Positions 42,459-54,174 of a DNA stretch of 64,000 nt are shown in pieces; the stretch's first letter is position 1; each line of letters opens with the position of its first letter. A model generated the notes under the pieces. It saw only the letters and a program-made list of their open reading frames with translations. It searched no databases and was not told the origin of the DNA. The DNA comes from Crocinitomicaceae bacterium (GTDB lineage Bacteria; Bacteroidota; Bacteroidia; Flavobacteriales_D; Crocinitomicaceae): NCBI GenBank assembly GCA_016719925.1, contig JADJYC010000005.1, positions 124,001-188,000 of the forward strand, read 5' to 3'. Position numbers and translations under genes: made by a program.

Positions 42459-43637
42459 TTATTGCGCAATCTCGCATACGCTTAAAAAAGTATTAACCCC
42501 TGTCATCAGGGCATTTTCATCAATATCAAACCGTGCGTTATGTACGCCGTGAATAATGCCTTTCCCCTCATTTCTGACCCCAATTCGGATAAAGGCTGCA
42601 GGAACCTTCTGTGCAAAAAAAGCAAAATCCTCGCCTGTCATTCGAATGGGCAAATCGATCACATTGGATTCTCCCAAAGCCTGTTTTAAAATTTCCTTTG
42701 AACGTTGCGTCAGGTCAGGATTATTTTCCAGAAAAGGATATCCGGCTTCAATCTTAACCTCAACATTAGCTTCAGTTTCCAGACTGATTTGTCTTGAAAT
42801 TTCCTGAATGAGTTTATGTGCTGTTGTTCTCCAATGTTCATTCATCGTTCTGAATGTTCCCTGCAATTCCACTTTATCAGGAATAACATTGGTTGCTCCC
42901 AGCCCTTCAATTCTTCCTATAGCAAGCACACAAGGAATTTCTTTCGGGCAGAGTTTTTCCTGTATATCTTTCAAAGCAAGAATTAATTTTGAAGCGGCAA
43001 TTATGGGATCAATATTCAAAGCAGGCATGGCAGCATGACCTCCTTTTCCATGAACTGTAAAATACAATTCATCACAAGACGCCATATACATACCGGACTT
43101 CAAGCCAACTTTGCCTGCTTCCAGTTCAGGAAAAACATGAAGTGCATAAATCTCTTCCACTTTTGGATTTTCCAGCACTCCTTCTTTGATCATCAGGTTT
43201 GCACCACCCGGTAATTTTTCTTCCCCCGGCTGAAAAATCAGTTTTACATCCACATTCAATTCTGAAAAATTCTCCTGCAGAATTTTTGCTGCACCCAACA
43301 ACATGGCTGTATGAACGTCATGACCACATGCATGCATTACGCCGGCTTTTTTTGATTTATAGTCGCACTCATTCAATTCCTGAATGGGCAATGCATCCAT
43401 ATCTGCTCTCAGCGCAATGCATTTTGCATTATTTTTACCACATCTGATAATTCCAACAATGCCTGTTCCGGCAATATTCGTCTGGTGTGAAATTCCCCAT
43501 GATTTTAATTTTTCAGAAACAAAAGCTGCTGTTTCAAATTCCTGAAAAGACAATTCAGGATTTGCATGAAGATGTCTGCGAATAGCAATGACCTCTTCTT
43601 TAATTGCTTCTGTTTTCTGTAGCAGCTGGTTTATCAT
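42459..43637 (-). CDS. M20-family amidohydrolase (N-acyl amino acid deacylase type)
   Basis: 392 aa, intact. VIAIRRHLHANPELSFQEFETA (18-37), the metal-binding MHACGHDVHTAML (101-113), FQPGEEKLPGGANLMI with the catalytic Glu, LHVFPELEAGKVG, GKGGHAAMPALNIDPI and the C-terminal MTGEDFAFFAQKVPAAFIRIGV identify the hippurate/IAA-conjugate hydrolase group. It removes acyl groups from amino acids. Its start overlaps the TauE gene by 38 bases. Confidence 0.93.
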   Translation of the reverse strand: MINQLLQKTEAIKEEVIAIRRHLHANPELSFQEFETAAFVSEKLKSWGISHQTNIAGTGIVGIIRCGKNNAKCIALRADMDALPIQELNECDYKSKKAGVMHACGHDVHTAMLLGAAKILQENFSELNVDVKLIFQPGEEKLPGGANLMIKEGVLENPKVEEIYALHVFPELEAGKVGLKSGMYMASCDELYFTVHGKGGHAAMPALNIDPIIAASKLILALKDIQEKLCPKEIPCVLAIGRIEGLGATNVIPDKVELQGTFRTMNEHWRTTAHKLIQEISRQISLETEANVEVKIEAGYPFLENNPDLTQRSKEILKQALGESNVIDLPIRMTGEDFAFFAQKVPAAFIRIGVRNEGKGIIHGVHNARFDIDENALMTGVNTFLSVCEIAQ

Positions 43638-44022
43638 CTTTCAATCCTGATTTGAGACTGGTGTAAATCATACGTGCTGAAACATACAGCATAAAAACTC
43701 CAAAAACCAGTTTAACGACATTGGCATTTAATTTCAAAGACAATTTTGATCCGAAATAGGCCCCGATAATAAATGTTGACGCAATTACAATTCCATGCGT
43801 CCAGTTTATCTGACCGGCCTTATAATAATTCATTACGGCAAGAATTCCGATTGGAGGTAACATCAGCAACAGACTTGTTCCCTGCGCTGTGTGCTGAGAT
43901 ACACCCAGAAAATAAACAAGTGCCGGCACAATAATTACTCCTCCTCCAACTCCAATAAAACCACTAATTGCTCCGGCAAAAACTCCTATTAAAACAAGAA
44001 TCAAAACTGTTTGAAAGGTCAT
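43600..44022 (-). CDS. Short TauE/SafE-family membrane protein
   Basis: 140 aa, half the usual length. Four helices with the typical glycine-rich FAGAISGFIGVGGGVIIVPALVYFLGVSQHTAQGTSLLLMLPPIG and a second half GIVIASTFIIGAYFGSKLSLKLNANVVKLVFGVFMLYVS. Single-repeat TauE versions are known in Bacteroidota and probably dimerise. The family exports sulfite or organosulfonates; substrate here unknown. ATGA overlap with the TolB-like gene. Confidence 0.88.
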   Translation of the reverse strand: MTFQTVLILVLIGVFAGAISGFIGVGGGVIIVPALVYFLGVSQHTAQGTSLLLMLPPIGILAVMNYYKAGQINWTHGIVIASTFIIGAYFGSKLSLKLNANVVKLVFGVFMLYVSARMIYTSLKSGLKDDKPAATENRSN

Positions 44023-47000
44023 ATGTCTTTTGATAAAGAGAAGTAAGGAATTGGTTTTTGAATTTCAAGATCTTCTATTCCCCAGGCAACATCAAGCCGG
44101 CAGAAATATCCCCAGATTTTTGAACGGAACCCGAAACCAAATCCGCCTATAATTGGTTCACGCAGATTTTCAACATTGATAGTAACCGGTTTATCATAAA
44201 TTACCTGCGTATTAAAATAATTTTCAGGACTGAAAGGATGCGGACCAGTCCATGCGGTTCCGACATCTCCAAAAGCAACTATCTGAAAATGTCTGGCAAG
44301 ATCACTTTTGATCGGATAACTTGAAAAGAATGTGAACACCGGTAATCTGAATTCAGAATTAATCACAACAAAACTATTTCCATTGCGGGCATTTTGAATA
44401 AAACCTCTCATAGGAGTTGCAATTGTCTGATATCCGAAATTCTGAGTTGGATCAACCGTAATATCCATATTAAAATCAGGATTTGCTCTGAGAATCCAGT
44501 TATCAACCCCACCCATGTAATAAAGCAATTTACTGCCGCCAAGAGAAGTTGCGCCTGCAATGCGGTTCACCCAGATAAAATTGCGCGCAATACGCTGATA
44601 ATGTCTGAAATCAAGTCCCAGATTATAAGTTGGATCCCAGTTACCACCCAATTCCTGAAGATATTCTGCAAATAATTTAAAACGGGTACCGCGCATAATA
44701 TTCAGCTCAATGGGAATCGTATTATCAAATACCAGTTCAAGATTCAAACCGGAATTATAATGATTTCTGGAATCGAGAGAAAGCGAATTATCGCTGTACG
44801 GAATAAAAATCTGTCTGTCTTTTCTCAGGTTAAATGTTGAACGAATACAAAATATTTCAGAAAAAGGATAAGACATTCTGTAACGTACATCATGAGTCAA
44901 TGATTTATAAAATCCAATGTTGTGAATTGATTTCTGACGATAAACCACCAGCCTGTGATCAATGCGGTTTTTCAGATGCTGAGCCATAAAAAGAAACTCG
45001 CCGCCGCTGCTGAAATTTGTAGGAATTCTCACTCCGCCAAGCAATTTATAATCATCAAACAAATCACTTGCACCAATTTTGAACAGGGCATTCATTCCAG
45101 GATTAAAGTAAACTGATCCCGGTCCGCCATAAGGCTGATAATTTGGAAACAAAAAGTTATTGTCAAACTGGGACAACACAAAATCTTTGGCAAAATTGAC
45201 CTGATAAATCTGATATTTTGGCGGATAGAATTTTGGATCTTCAATCTGATTCGTGTCTTTACCAATGCCTCCTACCGGATTTGAAACCTGTTCTCCGTTT
45301 TGTCCTATTTCCACAATTACGCGCTGATAATCCATATCCCCAACTTTGATGGTATCATCCGGCATATGCTGCAGGTTAATTTTCTGATTCAGTTTTATTC
45401 TGCGCGTATTTCTTTTATCAATGTAGGTTGTATTCCAGATCACATCAATCTTGTCTGCGGTAATTTCGTCTGATAGAATTTTATACTGGCTGTTCTGATA
45501 AATGAGATATATCATCTGATTATTCTGATTGATATTTTGTTCAAGAATACTGGTCACATAATTTGTTTGCGGAGAAACAACAATTTTATTGCGGTAATGA
45601 ATGATGGTATCAATATGGCTGATCACGCTGTCTTTTTCAGCAATAAACCGGTTTGAAATTCCGTTCTGATCACTGAGAAAAACATATTGATTTTTGCCAA
45701 TTGAAAAAGGTTGTGTTTCATCCCAGTCAGGTGTCTGGGTAATTTGTTCAAGATATTTGTAGGTATGGTCAGCTTCCTTTAAATCATAAATAAAAATATC
45801 GTTTTTTTGATTCAATAAAAAATCGATATCCGGTTGCTAAAAATGGTATCAGAAATACGGTTGGAAGAAAAAATAATGCGTGTTGAATTATCTATAAACT
45901 GAGGATTCAGGTCATCGTAAATATCATCGGTCAGTTGCTTCCTGATCTGAGAAGTAACATCCAGCAAATAAAGATCAGACGACCTTTTACCACACCGGAG
46001 AAAACTATTTTACGACCATCTTTTTGAATAAGAAAATCCAACACTTTATCCAGCTCTTTCATGTCTTTTCAACCAATGATTTGTCATCAAACGTGTAAAT
46101 ATACATGTGCAAAGCACCTTTGGATTCAGCAAAAATGTGAGCGCTTTTCCATTTGGATGCCAGCCAATAACCGGATAAGAATAATCCTGAATGCGTTCCA
46201 TTTTTGGTTCAGCGGCATAAATTTTAGTCACCTTACCTGAAAGCGTGTCCAGAACTTTAATGCGGTATCTGCCCAATGAATTTTCAACGTAAGCAATTTT
46301 AGTTCCGTCAGGACTGATTTTCGTTTCATAGTAAACAGATTCTTTTTTATTTTTCAGTTTCTTTTTATCTCCTTCCGGTTCGTTTTGATTTTTATATTCT
46401 TCAATATACCGCGCTCTGTAAAAAGAAATGTAATTTCTGTTCAGTGTCACAAAATCCATATTCAGCAAAGAGAAAAAACCTCTTTCAATATTTTTTGTTG
46501 CCCTTGTGATGTATATGATATTGGGAATTAAAGAAGCTCCGTGCGTTTCAGCAATGTAATTCCATACTGCGTGACCGCAATATGCTTTTTCTTCATCTGT
46601 CAGTTTATTGAAGCGGTCAATTTTACCCGTGAGAATAAGATCTTTAACTCTGCTTTCTGTTTCTTCATCCCACTCTTTTACCAGATAAGAGATAAGACCT
46701 TTTTCCAGCCATACCTGGGAATACCTGAATTGATATTGGTTTTCAGCTGATCTTTCCAGTCACCTCCGTAAAGCAAATGTTTAATCAATACTTCATAAAC
46801 AGCACCTTTGATATTCTGATTAAACTTTTGATGATCTCCTTCAAAATACATGAATATTTTAGATCCTACAATACGGGATGATCCTCCAACATTACTGTAT
46901 TCATCATTGTTAACTCCCAGATTGCTTTGTCTGAATTTGGATTGACTTTCATATACAATTACATCCAGTTTTTCAGGAAAGACATGATCCAGTTTTTTCT

Positions 47001-47238
47001 CAGCCAGTTCAAGATAATAATGCATGGTGCGCGCAACATAAACCGCAACATCTTCATTAATACCTGAATAATAGATTTTAAAACGCTGATAATTGTGAGA
47101 CTTCCAGCTGAAGCCATTATACTGAACACGGTTTTTTCCAAATTCCTGATAGGATCCCTGATAGAACTGACCGAAGCTGATATTAAAAATCAGCACCAGA
47201 ATGAAGCTATGTAAATACCGTAAAGTCATGTCAGGCAA
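44019..47238 (-). CDS. TolB-like beta-propeller protein with C-terminal outer-membrane barrel (several frameshifts)
   Basis: Around 1,070 codons in at least four frames with breaks near 46685, 46080, 45990 and 45820. The N-terminus is a signal peptide (LHSFILVLIFNISFGQ), followed by YQRFKIYYSGINEDVAVYVARTMHYYLELAEKKL and GLISYLVKEWDEETESRVKDLILTGKID. The middle has propeller repeats (TKISPDGTKIAYVENSLGRYRIKVLDTLSGK). The C-terminal 380 residues are strands typical of a BamA/Omp85-like barrel: FRHYQRIARNFIWVNRIAGATSLGG, FVVINSEFRLPVF, HFQIVAFGDVGTAW. Such proteins are annotated translocation protein TolB in Bacteroidota; actual role unknown. Breaks look like sequencing errors. Confidence 0.78.
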
Positions 47239-47270
47239 GTGTAAAGATACAAATATCAGAGCATGTTTGT

Positions 47271-47278
47271 TACCTTTG
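47271..47278 (+). promoter_or_regulatory. Candidate -7 promoter element of the MBL gene
   Basis: TACCTTTG matches TAnnTTTG exactly and sits 19 bases before the ATG, leaving a leader of about 12 bases. No matching -33 TTTG is visible. Confidence 0.4.
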
Positions 47279-47297
47279 GAAAGATAACGGATAAACC

Positions 47298-47948
47298 ATG
47301 ATCAAAGTTCATAAACTGACATTTAATCCTTTTCAGGAAAACACCTACATTCTGAGTGATGAAACCAATCAGGCAGTCATTATTGATCCCGGCTGTTATG
47401 AGCGGCATGAACAGCAATATCTGATTGAATATCTTGAAAAGAACCAATTAAAGCCTGTTAAATTACTAAATACCCATTGCCATATTGATCATGTGCTTGG
47501 GAACTATTTTGTGTCAAAACAATTTAATCTTGATCTGGAAATGCATAAAGATGATCTGCCAACTTTGCATGCCATTCCCAACTACGCACATGTATATGGT
47601 TTTGAAGCATATCAGATTTCTCCTGAGCCGGTAAATTATTTAAAGGAAGGTGATCAGATTCAGTTTGGAAATTCTGTGCTGGATGTAATTTTTACACCCG
47701 GTCATGCGCCGGGGCACGTGGTTTTTTATTTTGTAGAAAATAAATTTGTCATTAACGGAGATGTTTTATTTTAGGGCAGTTTTGGAAGAGTGGATTTATT
47801 CGGTGGTGATTTTGTAACACTGAAAAAAACAATTCTGGAAAAAATGTTTGTTTTATTTGAAAACATAGTAGTTTATACAGGGCACGGACCAGAAACAACA
47901 ATTGGTACAGAAAAAAAATCCAACCCAATCCGATACATGGAAATGTAG
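47298..47948 (+). CDS. Glyoxalase II-like MBL-fold hydrolase with an in-frame TAG
   Basis: 217 codons read in one frame from MIKVHKLTFNPFQENTYIL to MEM. The metal motif THCHIDHVLGN, FTPGHAPGHVVFY and the third His in VYTGHGPETTIGTE are all present, the latter only beyond the TAG at 47772-47774. Homologues have a Gln or similar at this place (GDVLFxGSFGR), so CAG to TAG explains the stop with no frameshift. The gene is either interrupted by a genuine nonsense mutation, a base-calling error, or read through. The upstream 158-aa part alone would lack a metal ligand. Confidence 0.8.
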
Positions 47949-47964
47949 TTCGTGCAGACTAAAA

Positions 47965-48202
47965 CTATTCCACTACAAAAGCTCTTTGAGGTTTTACGGC
48001 ATCACGGACAGTAATCACATCTTTTTCATTGATAGTCAGATAAGCCATAAAAATGAAAATCTGCAGCTGAAGCAACGCCGCTGTCAAGTAAATCCAGCTG
48101 GTGTTTTTCCATAAATTCTCTCAAATGGATGACATGATGTTCAGCCGTTTTTTCAGCTTTGTCTCCATAAAAATCCCAGATCACTTTTATTTTTCTGCTC
48201 AC
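47965..48202 (-). CDS. Small conserved hypothetical protein (one frameshift)
   Basis: Starts with GTG overlapping the stop of the endonuclease gene (GTGA) and reads SRKIKVIWDFYGDKAEKTAE, HHVIHLREFMEKHQLDLLDS, GVASAADFHF; after the T5 run near 48048 it continues MAYLTINEKDVITVRDAVKP, QRAFVVE and a stop at 47965. About 79 aa. The start VIWDF.G..A.KTAEHH..HL.EF and end AVKP are conserved in small Bacteroidota proteins of unknown function. The break is in a homopolymer. Confidence 0.6.
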
Positions 48203-49234
48203 TGAATTATAATCTTTTTTGTCTGAACTGAGTTTTCACTTTGCACCTTGATTATCCAGATTCCGGATGGAATGTTGTGAACTGAAACCGGTACATGAAT
48301 AAAAGTCTCCGGATTTAAAGTCTGAATTAATTTTCCACCGGCATCATAAATCTCAATAAGATTGATCTTTTCATCATTCGTTGAGATATAGAAAATATCT
48401 TCCATAACCGGATTCGGATAAACACTGAAAACCAATTCTGATTCTTCCAGGCCTACTCCGCCCCAGGTATCCACGGCCGGTGTCCCTCCCCAAATTTTAG
48501 TAGCCAGATACGGGTTATCAATAAACGGATTTCTGTTTCCCTGCCAGTCCTGAATTTCATCATTGCGGTTTTCTTCGAGTTGTGAAACCGGATCTTCCAC
48601 GTTCCATTCCAGTAAAATGTTAACCATATTTGCGTCCACTGAATTCACAGTGCCAACTGCACAATAATAAGGTCTGCATTGCAATCCGTATCTGAGATAC
48701 ATGTACATAATAATTCTTGCGCAATCGCCCTTCCATTCATCTCCCGGATATCATTCTGAACCAACAGTGCCGGCATTACCGTTTCCGTCAGCAAACAAAA
48801 GATTACCACGCATACCATTCCTATATCATCACTTGCTCTGAGATTATGTGCATCACTTCCGGCCTGATGTTCCCAGATCAGGATTGCCGAGTGATTTTGC
48901 AAACGTATGTTCACGGTTTCCATTGACCACTGCCACCGCCGTAATTTGTTTTTATTCTGGTTCTGTCATTAAATACATTTCCGTCTGCGTCATTGTATCC
49001 GTAAGCAAGTAAAACATCAGCGCTGTTGGTTGGGTCCATATCTGAAACCTGAAGCACAGTCCATACCTCATCATAGGTAATTGGCGTGGTATGCGTAGAG
49101 GTAATATGATCAGCCAGTTCAGATTTTAAAGCAAGACCGCTTAATGTAAAGTTAACACCGTTGTAATACGCCGGCACCTGAGCCAGTAAGCAGTGAAAAG
49201 GAATTAAAAGTATGGAACTGAAAAATTTTTTCAT
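48199..49234 (-). CDS. Secreted endonuclease I with T9SS sorting domain (two frameshifts)
   Basis: Signal peptide (FFSSILLIPFHCLLAQ), then TLSGLALKSELADHITSTHTTPITYDEVWTVLQVSDMDP. Two frame changes near 48915 and 48680 link to EHTFAKSLGNPDLGT, GSDAHNLRASD, DEWKGDCARIIMYMYLRYGL and NILLEWNVEDPVSQLEENRNDEIQDWQGNRNPFIDNPYLA, the active-site region of the endonuclease I (EndA/BsnI) family, which has a His-based metal nuclease site. The last 80 residues (FSVYPNPVMEDIFYISTNDEKINLIEIYDAGGKLIQ) are a type A T9SS C-terminal domain. It probably degrades extracellular DNA for nutrients. Confidence 0.82.
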
Positions 49235-49317
49235 GATGATTTTAGTCAGGTAAAGGTAGGTGTTTTCAACAAGGATGAATATTTTTCAACCGGTATAATT
49301 TATTAACGCAACACAGA

Positions 49318-49325
49318 TACCTTTG
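49318..49325 (+). promoter_or_regulatory. Candidate -7 promoter element
   Basis: TACCTTTG matches TAnnTTTG, 24 bases before the lipoprotein ATG at 49350. The -33 region shows no clear TTTG. Confidence 0.4.
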
Positions 49326-49349
49326 GTTGAATAATTAAAAAATGAAACT

Positions 49350-50282
49350 ATGAAAAAGAAATTTATGATCGTTTCTCCACTGGCATTAGGTGGAATGATG
49401 ATTGGTTCGCTTGCAGCATCATGCGGCGGCGGAGAAGAAACAACAACAGACACAACAAAAAAAGACACTGCGGTGGTAGCTGATACAACAGCTGCTCTTG
49501 CTCCCGGAATGACTCCATGGGATTTTCCGACAGTTGGTATTACCTCTGAGCCGGGTTGCGCAGTACTTTGCCCGTCTTGGGGAATGTACACCGATGCACT
49601 TGCACAGGATGTACCGGCTGATCAAACCATGATTTTTTATGATGCAGTGATGTCAGCTTCAGGTGAAGTTGAATCAGATGTTGAATTTACATTTGACGGA
49701 ATTCAGAAAATGCCTAACTCACTTTTGATCAGCATTCCAAAAGGTCAAACTGCAGCGGTAGGTGATATCGTTCTTACCTGGTGGCAAACCGGCTCAGGAA
49801 TGCAGCGTGCAATTGTTACAGATGCTTCTGATCCTGCTTCACCAAAAGTGCGTTACCTGGATCTGGACTGGGATAATCCGGCTACTGATTCTGAAAGCGG
49901 AAAATCAATTGGTGCAACAGAATACAAACTGGAGCCAAATACATTTGTAAAAATTACTGATGACTGGCAGGAAGGAAATGCGATTGCTGTAAAATCTGAA
50001 TGGGGATACGAATCAGCATCCATCATTAAAATTTCAGGTGACAAAGTTCTTACCTGCGGATTTGCCGGAAAAATGAAAGTGTATTCAAAAGCAGATTGTA
50101 AAATTGTTCCAAGAGTTCCGGATGTAAAAGCTGGAGACAAAGTTTGGGCAGTAACTTCAATTTCTTTTACTGAAGCAACAGTTACTAAAGTGGACAAAAA
50201 AATGGGAGTGGTATTTGTAAAAGCAAATGACACAGAATACCCGGTTTCTTATGGTGCAATTACCAAAGAAGAATTGAAATAA
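49350..50282 (+). CDS. Lipoprotein of unknown function
   Basis: 310 aa. Signal ending in LAASC (residue 25), a Thr/Asp-rich linker, then a mature part with repeated beta segments: GDIVLTWWQTGSGMQRAIVTDASDPASPKVRYLDLDWDN, FVKITDDWQEGNAIAVKSEWGYESASIIKISGDKVLTCGFAGKMKVY and VKAGDKVWAVTSISFTEATVTKVDKKMGVVFVKAND. The last two look like Tudor/SH3-like barrels in tandem (G-D-x-V-x-A ... A-x-V-x-x-V-D). No family assigned. Single gene with its own promoter element and terminator. Confidence 0.7.
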   Translation: MKKKFMIVSPLALGGMMIGSLAASCGGGEETTTDTTKKDTAVVADTTAALAPGMTPWDFPTVGITSEPGCAVLCPSWGMYTDALAQDVPADQTMIFYDAVMSASGEVESDVEFTFDGIQKMPNSLLISIPKGQTAAVGDIVLTWWQTGSGMQRAIVTDASDPASPKVRYLDLDWDNPATDSESGKSIGATEYKLEPNTFVKITDDWQEGNAIAVKSEWGYESASIIKISGDKVLTCGFAGKMKVYSKADCKIVPRVPDVKAGDKVWAVTSISFTEATVTKVDKKMGVVFVKANDTEYPVSYGAITKEELK

Positions 50283-50301
50283 TCTTAACTGATCAAAAAA
50301 G

Positions 50302-50334
50302 AAAAGGCTGCTCTTTCGGGCAGCCTTTTTTATT
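50302..50334. terminator. Bidirectional Rho-independent terminator
   Basis: AAAAGGCTGC and GGCAGCCTTTTTT with a short ctctttcg loop; flanked by A-run and T-run on the two sides, so it can serve the lipoprotein gene (+) and the M23 gene (-). Confidence 0.92.
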
Positions 50335-50351
50335 TTAATTTTTTCAGATCC

Positions 50352-51323
50352 TTAATCAAATGTCTGATTGGCATTGGTAGACATTTCCAGCAATCTTTCA
50401 TAATCTTCGCTGTTTACATCTGAATGGAAGAAGTGAATCGGATTTATTTTCACACCGTTCTTTTCTACTTCATAATGCAAATGCGGCGATGTTGATTTAC
50501 CGGTTGAACCTACATAACCGATTAATTGTCCGCGTGAAATTTTATCTCCGGGTTTTACCGTGTATCCGCTCAAATGCGCATAACGGGTGCAGTATCCAAA
50601 ACCGTGGTCAATCACAACAGATGTTCCGTAACCCCAGAGTTTTTCTTCAATGAATTTTACTGTTCCGCTTCCGGTTGCGTAAACATTCGTTCCTGTTTCA
50701 GCGGTGAAATCAATTCCCCAGTGCATTTTTTGTGTTTTATAAATTGGGTCAATTCTCCAGCCATAACCAGATGACATGCGGGTGAGATCTTCATTGGCAA
50801 TGGGTTGAATTGCCGGAATACAAGCCAGCATTTTTTCCTTTTCACGCGCCAGCTGAATCACTTCATCAAATGAAATGGACTGTGCATAAATTCTCTTTTG
50901 TAATTCTTTGATTTTTTTTGCATTTGCTATCACCTCTTCTGAAACATCATATCCTTTCAGGTGATCAAACTCATCAGCACCACCGGTACCTAATTCGCGC
51001 ATTTCATCCGGAAAACGATCAGCATTGAAAACAACCCGGTAAATCTCATTGTCTCTTTTTTCGATATCCTGAACTACGGCTGCCATCAGCGTAATTTCTT
51101 CATTCATTTCTTCTATCTGATCTTGCAGAAAGGCATTTTCACGCTCTAATTTTTTTTCAGAAGAAGATGGAAAAATAGCAGCAAATAAAAACTGAAATAC
51201 AAATCCGAAAAAGATAGCCGGAGCAAGTACCAATAATGTTTTCAGAATACGCTCTTTCCAGGTAACTTCAACTGCTACATAAGAAAGAGTTTCCGGGTTA
51301 TATCTGAATTTTTGTTTTTTCAT
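50352..51323 (-). CDS. M23 (LytM) family peptidase with membrane anchor and coiled coil
   Basis: 323 aa, complete. A short cytoplasmic part, one membrane helix (about 30-50, LLVLAPAIFFGFVFQFLFAA), a coiled coil (KKLERENAFLQDQIEEMNEEITLM) and the LytM domain: MSSGYGWRIDPIYKTQKMHWGIDFTAETGTNVYATGSG with the first metal His, then the HLSGYTVKPGDKISRGQLIGYVGSTGKSTSPHLHYEV signature with the HxH pair. It cleaves peptidoglycan crosslinks or acts as an activator. Divergently transcribed from alaS, a gene order common in this phylum. Confidence 0.93.
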   Translation of the reverse strand: MKKQKFRYNPETLSYVAVEVTWKERILKTLLVLAPAIFFGFVFQFLFAAIFPSSSEKKLERENAFLQDQIEEMNEEITLMAAVVQDIEKRDNEIYRVVFNADRFPDEMRELGTGGADEFDHLKGYDVSEEVIANAKKIKELQKRIYAQSISFDEVIQLAREKEKMLACIPAIQPIANEDLTRMSSGYGWRIDPIYKTQKMHWGIDFTAETGTNVYATGSGTVKFIEEKLWGYGTSVVIDHGFGYCTRYAHLSGYTVKPGDKISRGQLIGYVGSTGKSTSPHLHYEVEKNGVKINPIHFFHSDVNSEDYERLLEMSTNANQTFD

Positions 51324-51556
51324 AGTTTCTCATTTAGCCACATGCCTTGAGGCAAGAGGCAAATTATTTATTAAATTATTTTGAGCACATGTTCAGGCTT
51401 TAATTAAACTAACCGACTTACTTTCTCATGTCAAATGGCTCACGGCTTTGGCGTCCTTTTATAAAATCTATTCTCCAAAATCAACAACGCGGGTGCAAAT
51501 TTACCGAATAAGCCTAAATTTGCATTTCACATTAACAATCGTTAACAATCACATCA

Positions 51557-54174
51557 ATGAAAATCAACGAGATACGCAAGGCTTACCAGGATTTTTTGAA
51601 TCGAAAAAACATAAAAATCGTTCCTTCTGCTCCAATGGTGGTAAAAAATGATCCGACACTCATGTTCACCAATGCGGGCATGAATCAGTTCAAGGATTTT
51701 TTTCTGGGATACAGCGAATCTCCTGACAAACGGATAGCCAATACGCAAAAATGTCTGCGCGTATCCGGTAAACACAATGACCTGGAAGAAGTGGGTGTTG
51801 ATACCTATCATCACACCATGTTTGAGATGCTGGGCAATTGGTCATTCGGTGATTATTTTAAAGAAGATGCGATTAACTGGGCATGGGAACTTTTAACGTC
51901 TGTCTATAAAATTGACAAAGACCGCATGTATGTTACCGTTTTTGGAGGCGATGAAAAAGATGGTGTACCTGCAGATACCGAATCAGAAAATTTCTGGTTA
52001 AAACATATTGCAGCAGACCGCATTTTAAAGGCATCCAAAAAAGATAATTTCTGGGAGATGGGTGATACCGGGCCTTGCGGACCGTGTTCAGAAATTCATG
52101 TGGACATGCGTGATGAAGCAGAAAGAAAAAAGACTGACGGAAAAACACTGGTAAATAATGATCACCCGCAAGTGATAGAAATCTGGAATCTGGTTTTCAT
52201 GCAATTCAACCGCAAAGCAAACGGTGAATTGGAGAAATTACCGGCAACACATGTTGATACAGGTATGGGATTAGAACGTCTTGCTATGTGTCTTCAGGGA
52301 AAACAATCAAATTACGATACCGATATGTTTCAGTTTCTGATCCGTTTTATGGAGCAGATTACAGGCAAAAAATACCGCGAAAATGAAACGACTGATATTG
52401 CCATGCGCGTTATTGTGGATCACATCCGTGCCATTTCATTTTCAATTGCTGACGGACAATTACCGTCTAATTCAGGAGCAGGATATGTGATCAGAAGAAT
52501 TCTCCGCCGTGCCGTTCGGTACGGCTATCAGGCACTCGGATTAAAAGAACCTTTTTTATGCGATTTATCAGTTGAACTTGGAAAAGCAATGGGGGATGCA
52601 TTTCCGGAATTAAAATCGCAGGGTGAGCTGATTCAAAAAGTAATCAGGGAAGAAGAAGCAAGTTTTTTCAGAACACTTGAAACCGGAATCAAACGAATTA
52701 ATGATTTGATTTCGAAAGCAAAGACAGAAGGTAAAAATGAATTAGCCGGTGCGGCTGTTTTTGAATTATATGATACGTTCGGATTTCCGTTTGACCTGAC
52801 ATCACTCATTGCGCGGGAGAATAAAATGCTGTTGGATGAACGCGGATTTGAAGCAGAGCTTGCCCGTCAGAAAGACCGGTCAAGAGCAGCCACTCAGGTT
52901 GAATCAGATGACTGGGTGATTTTGATGAATGATGATGTGCAGGAATTTATTGGCTATGATTTTATGCATACCAATTTGTATATCGTTAAATACAGAAAAG
53001 TAAAACAGAAAAACAAAGAATTTTATCAGCTGGTATTTAATGTAACACCTTTCTATGCTGAAGGCGGCGGACAGGTTGGTGATCAGGGCAGCATTTCAAA
53101 CGGAGAAGAAACTATTGAAATTTTTGACACCAAAAAAGAGAATAACCTGATCATACATTTATGTGAAAAACTACCAAAAAATCTGACTGCCGTATTTAAA
53201 GCAGAAGTAAAATCACACCAAAGAAAACTGACTCAGGCCAACCACAGTGCAACGCATCTTTTACATCATGCTTTGCGTGAGGTATTGGGAAAACACGTTG
53301 AGCAAAAAGGTTCACTGGTGAATGATGAATATCTGCGGTTTGACTTTTCACATTTTTCCAAAGTGACAGATGAAGAACTTGCATTGATCGAACAAAAAGT
53401 CAACGAAAAAATCAAAGCCGGCATTCATCTCGATGAAAAAAGAACTGTTCCGATTTCAGTTGCTCAGGAAATGGGTGCCATGGCTCTATTCGGAGAAAAA
53501 TACGGCGACTTTGTTCGTGTAATAAAATTTGGTGATTCCGTTGAATTATGCGGAGGCTGTCACGTACGTTCAACAAGTGAAATAGGCATGTTTAAATTAA
53601 TTTCTGAAGGATCAGTTGCGGCTGGTATCAGACGAATTGAAGCCATCACTTCTGATAAAGCAGAAAATTATTTTAAAGAACGTGCTGAACAGTTTGAAAA
53701 AATTTCTGCTTTGCTGAATAAACCTGCCGATGTTGCTTTGGCTGTTGAAGATCTGATCAAAAAAAAATTGCCCTTTCCAAAGAGATTGAAAAAATTCAGC
53801 GCGGTCAGCTGGTTGGAATTAAAGATGATCTGAAAAAGAAAATTGAAAATCTGGGCGGAATTAATTATGCATCTGCCATACTTGAATTAGACGGAGGATT
53901 GATAAAAGATTTGTGTTTTCAATTAAAAGGAGAAGTAGAAAATCTGGTGCTGGTTGTTGGTGGAAAATCTGACGGAAAAGCTACAATTTCAATTGTTATT
54001 TCAGAAGAACTTGCCAAAACTAAAAACCTGCACGCAGGTAATCTGGTTAAAGAATCTGCCAAATTAATCGGCGGTGGCGGCGGTGGTCAGCCATTTTTTG
54101 CAACAGCCGGAGGAAAAGATCCAAACGGACTGACAAAAGCGATTGAATTGGTGAAGGGTGAGGTTTTGAAATAA
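51557..54174 (+). CDS. alaS: Alanyl-tRNA synthetase (one frameshift)
   Basis: About 872 aa. MKINEIRKAYQDFLNRKNIK, the class II motif 1-3 region (MFTNAGMNQFKDFFLG, EMLGNWSFGDYFKEDAI, DTGPCGPCSEIH), the editing domain with HSATHLLHHALREVLGKHVEQKGS and CGGCHVRSTSEIGMF, and the C-terminal DHHA1 tail (KLIGGGGGGQPFFATAGGKDPNGL). The A9 run near 53758-53766 throws the frame; the next frame continues IALSKEIEKIQRGQLVGIKD to the end. As an essential enzyme it must be intact, so this is a base-count error. Confidence 0.95.

Noticed and set aside
47902..48114. 70-codon plus-strand frame after the MBL gene
   Set aside because: It overlaps the end of the MBL gene out of frame and runs antisense to the small conserved gene at 47965-48202, which has a better protein pattern.
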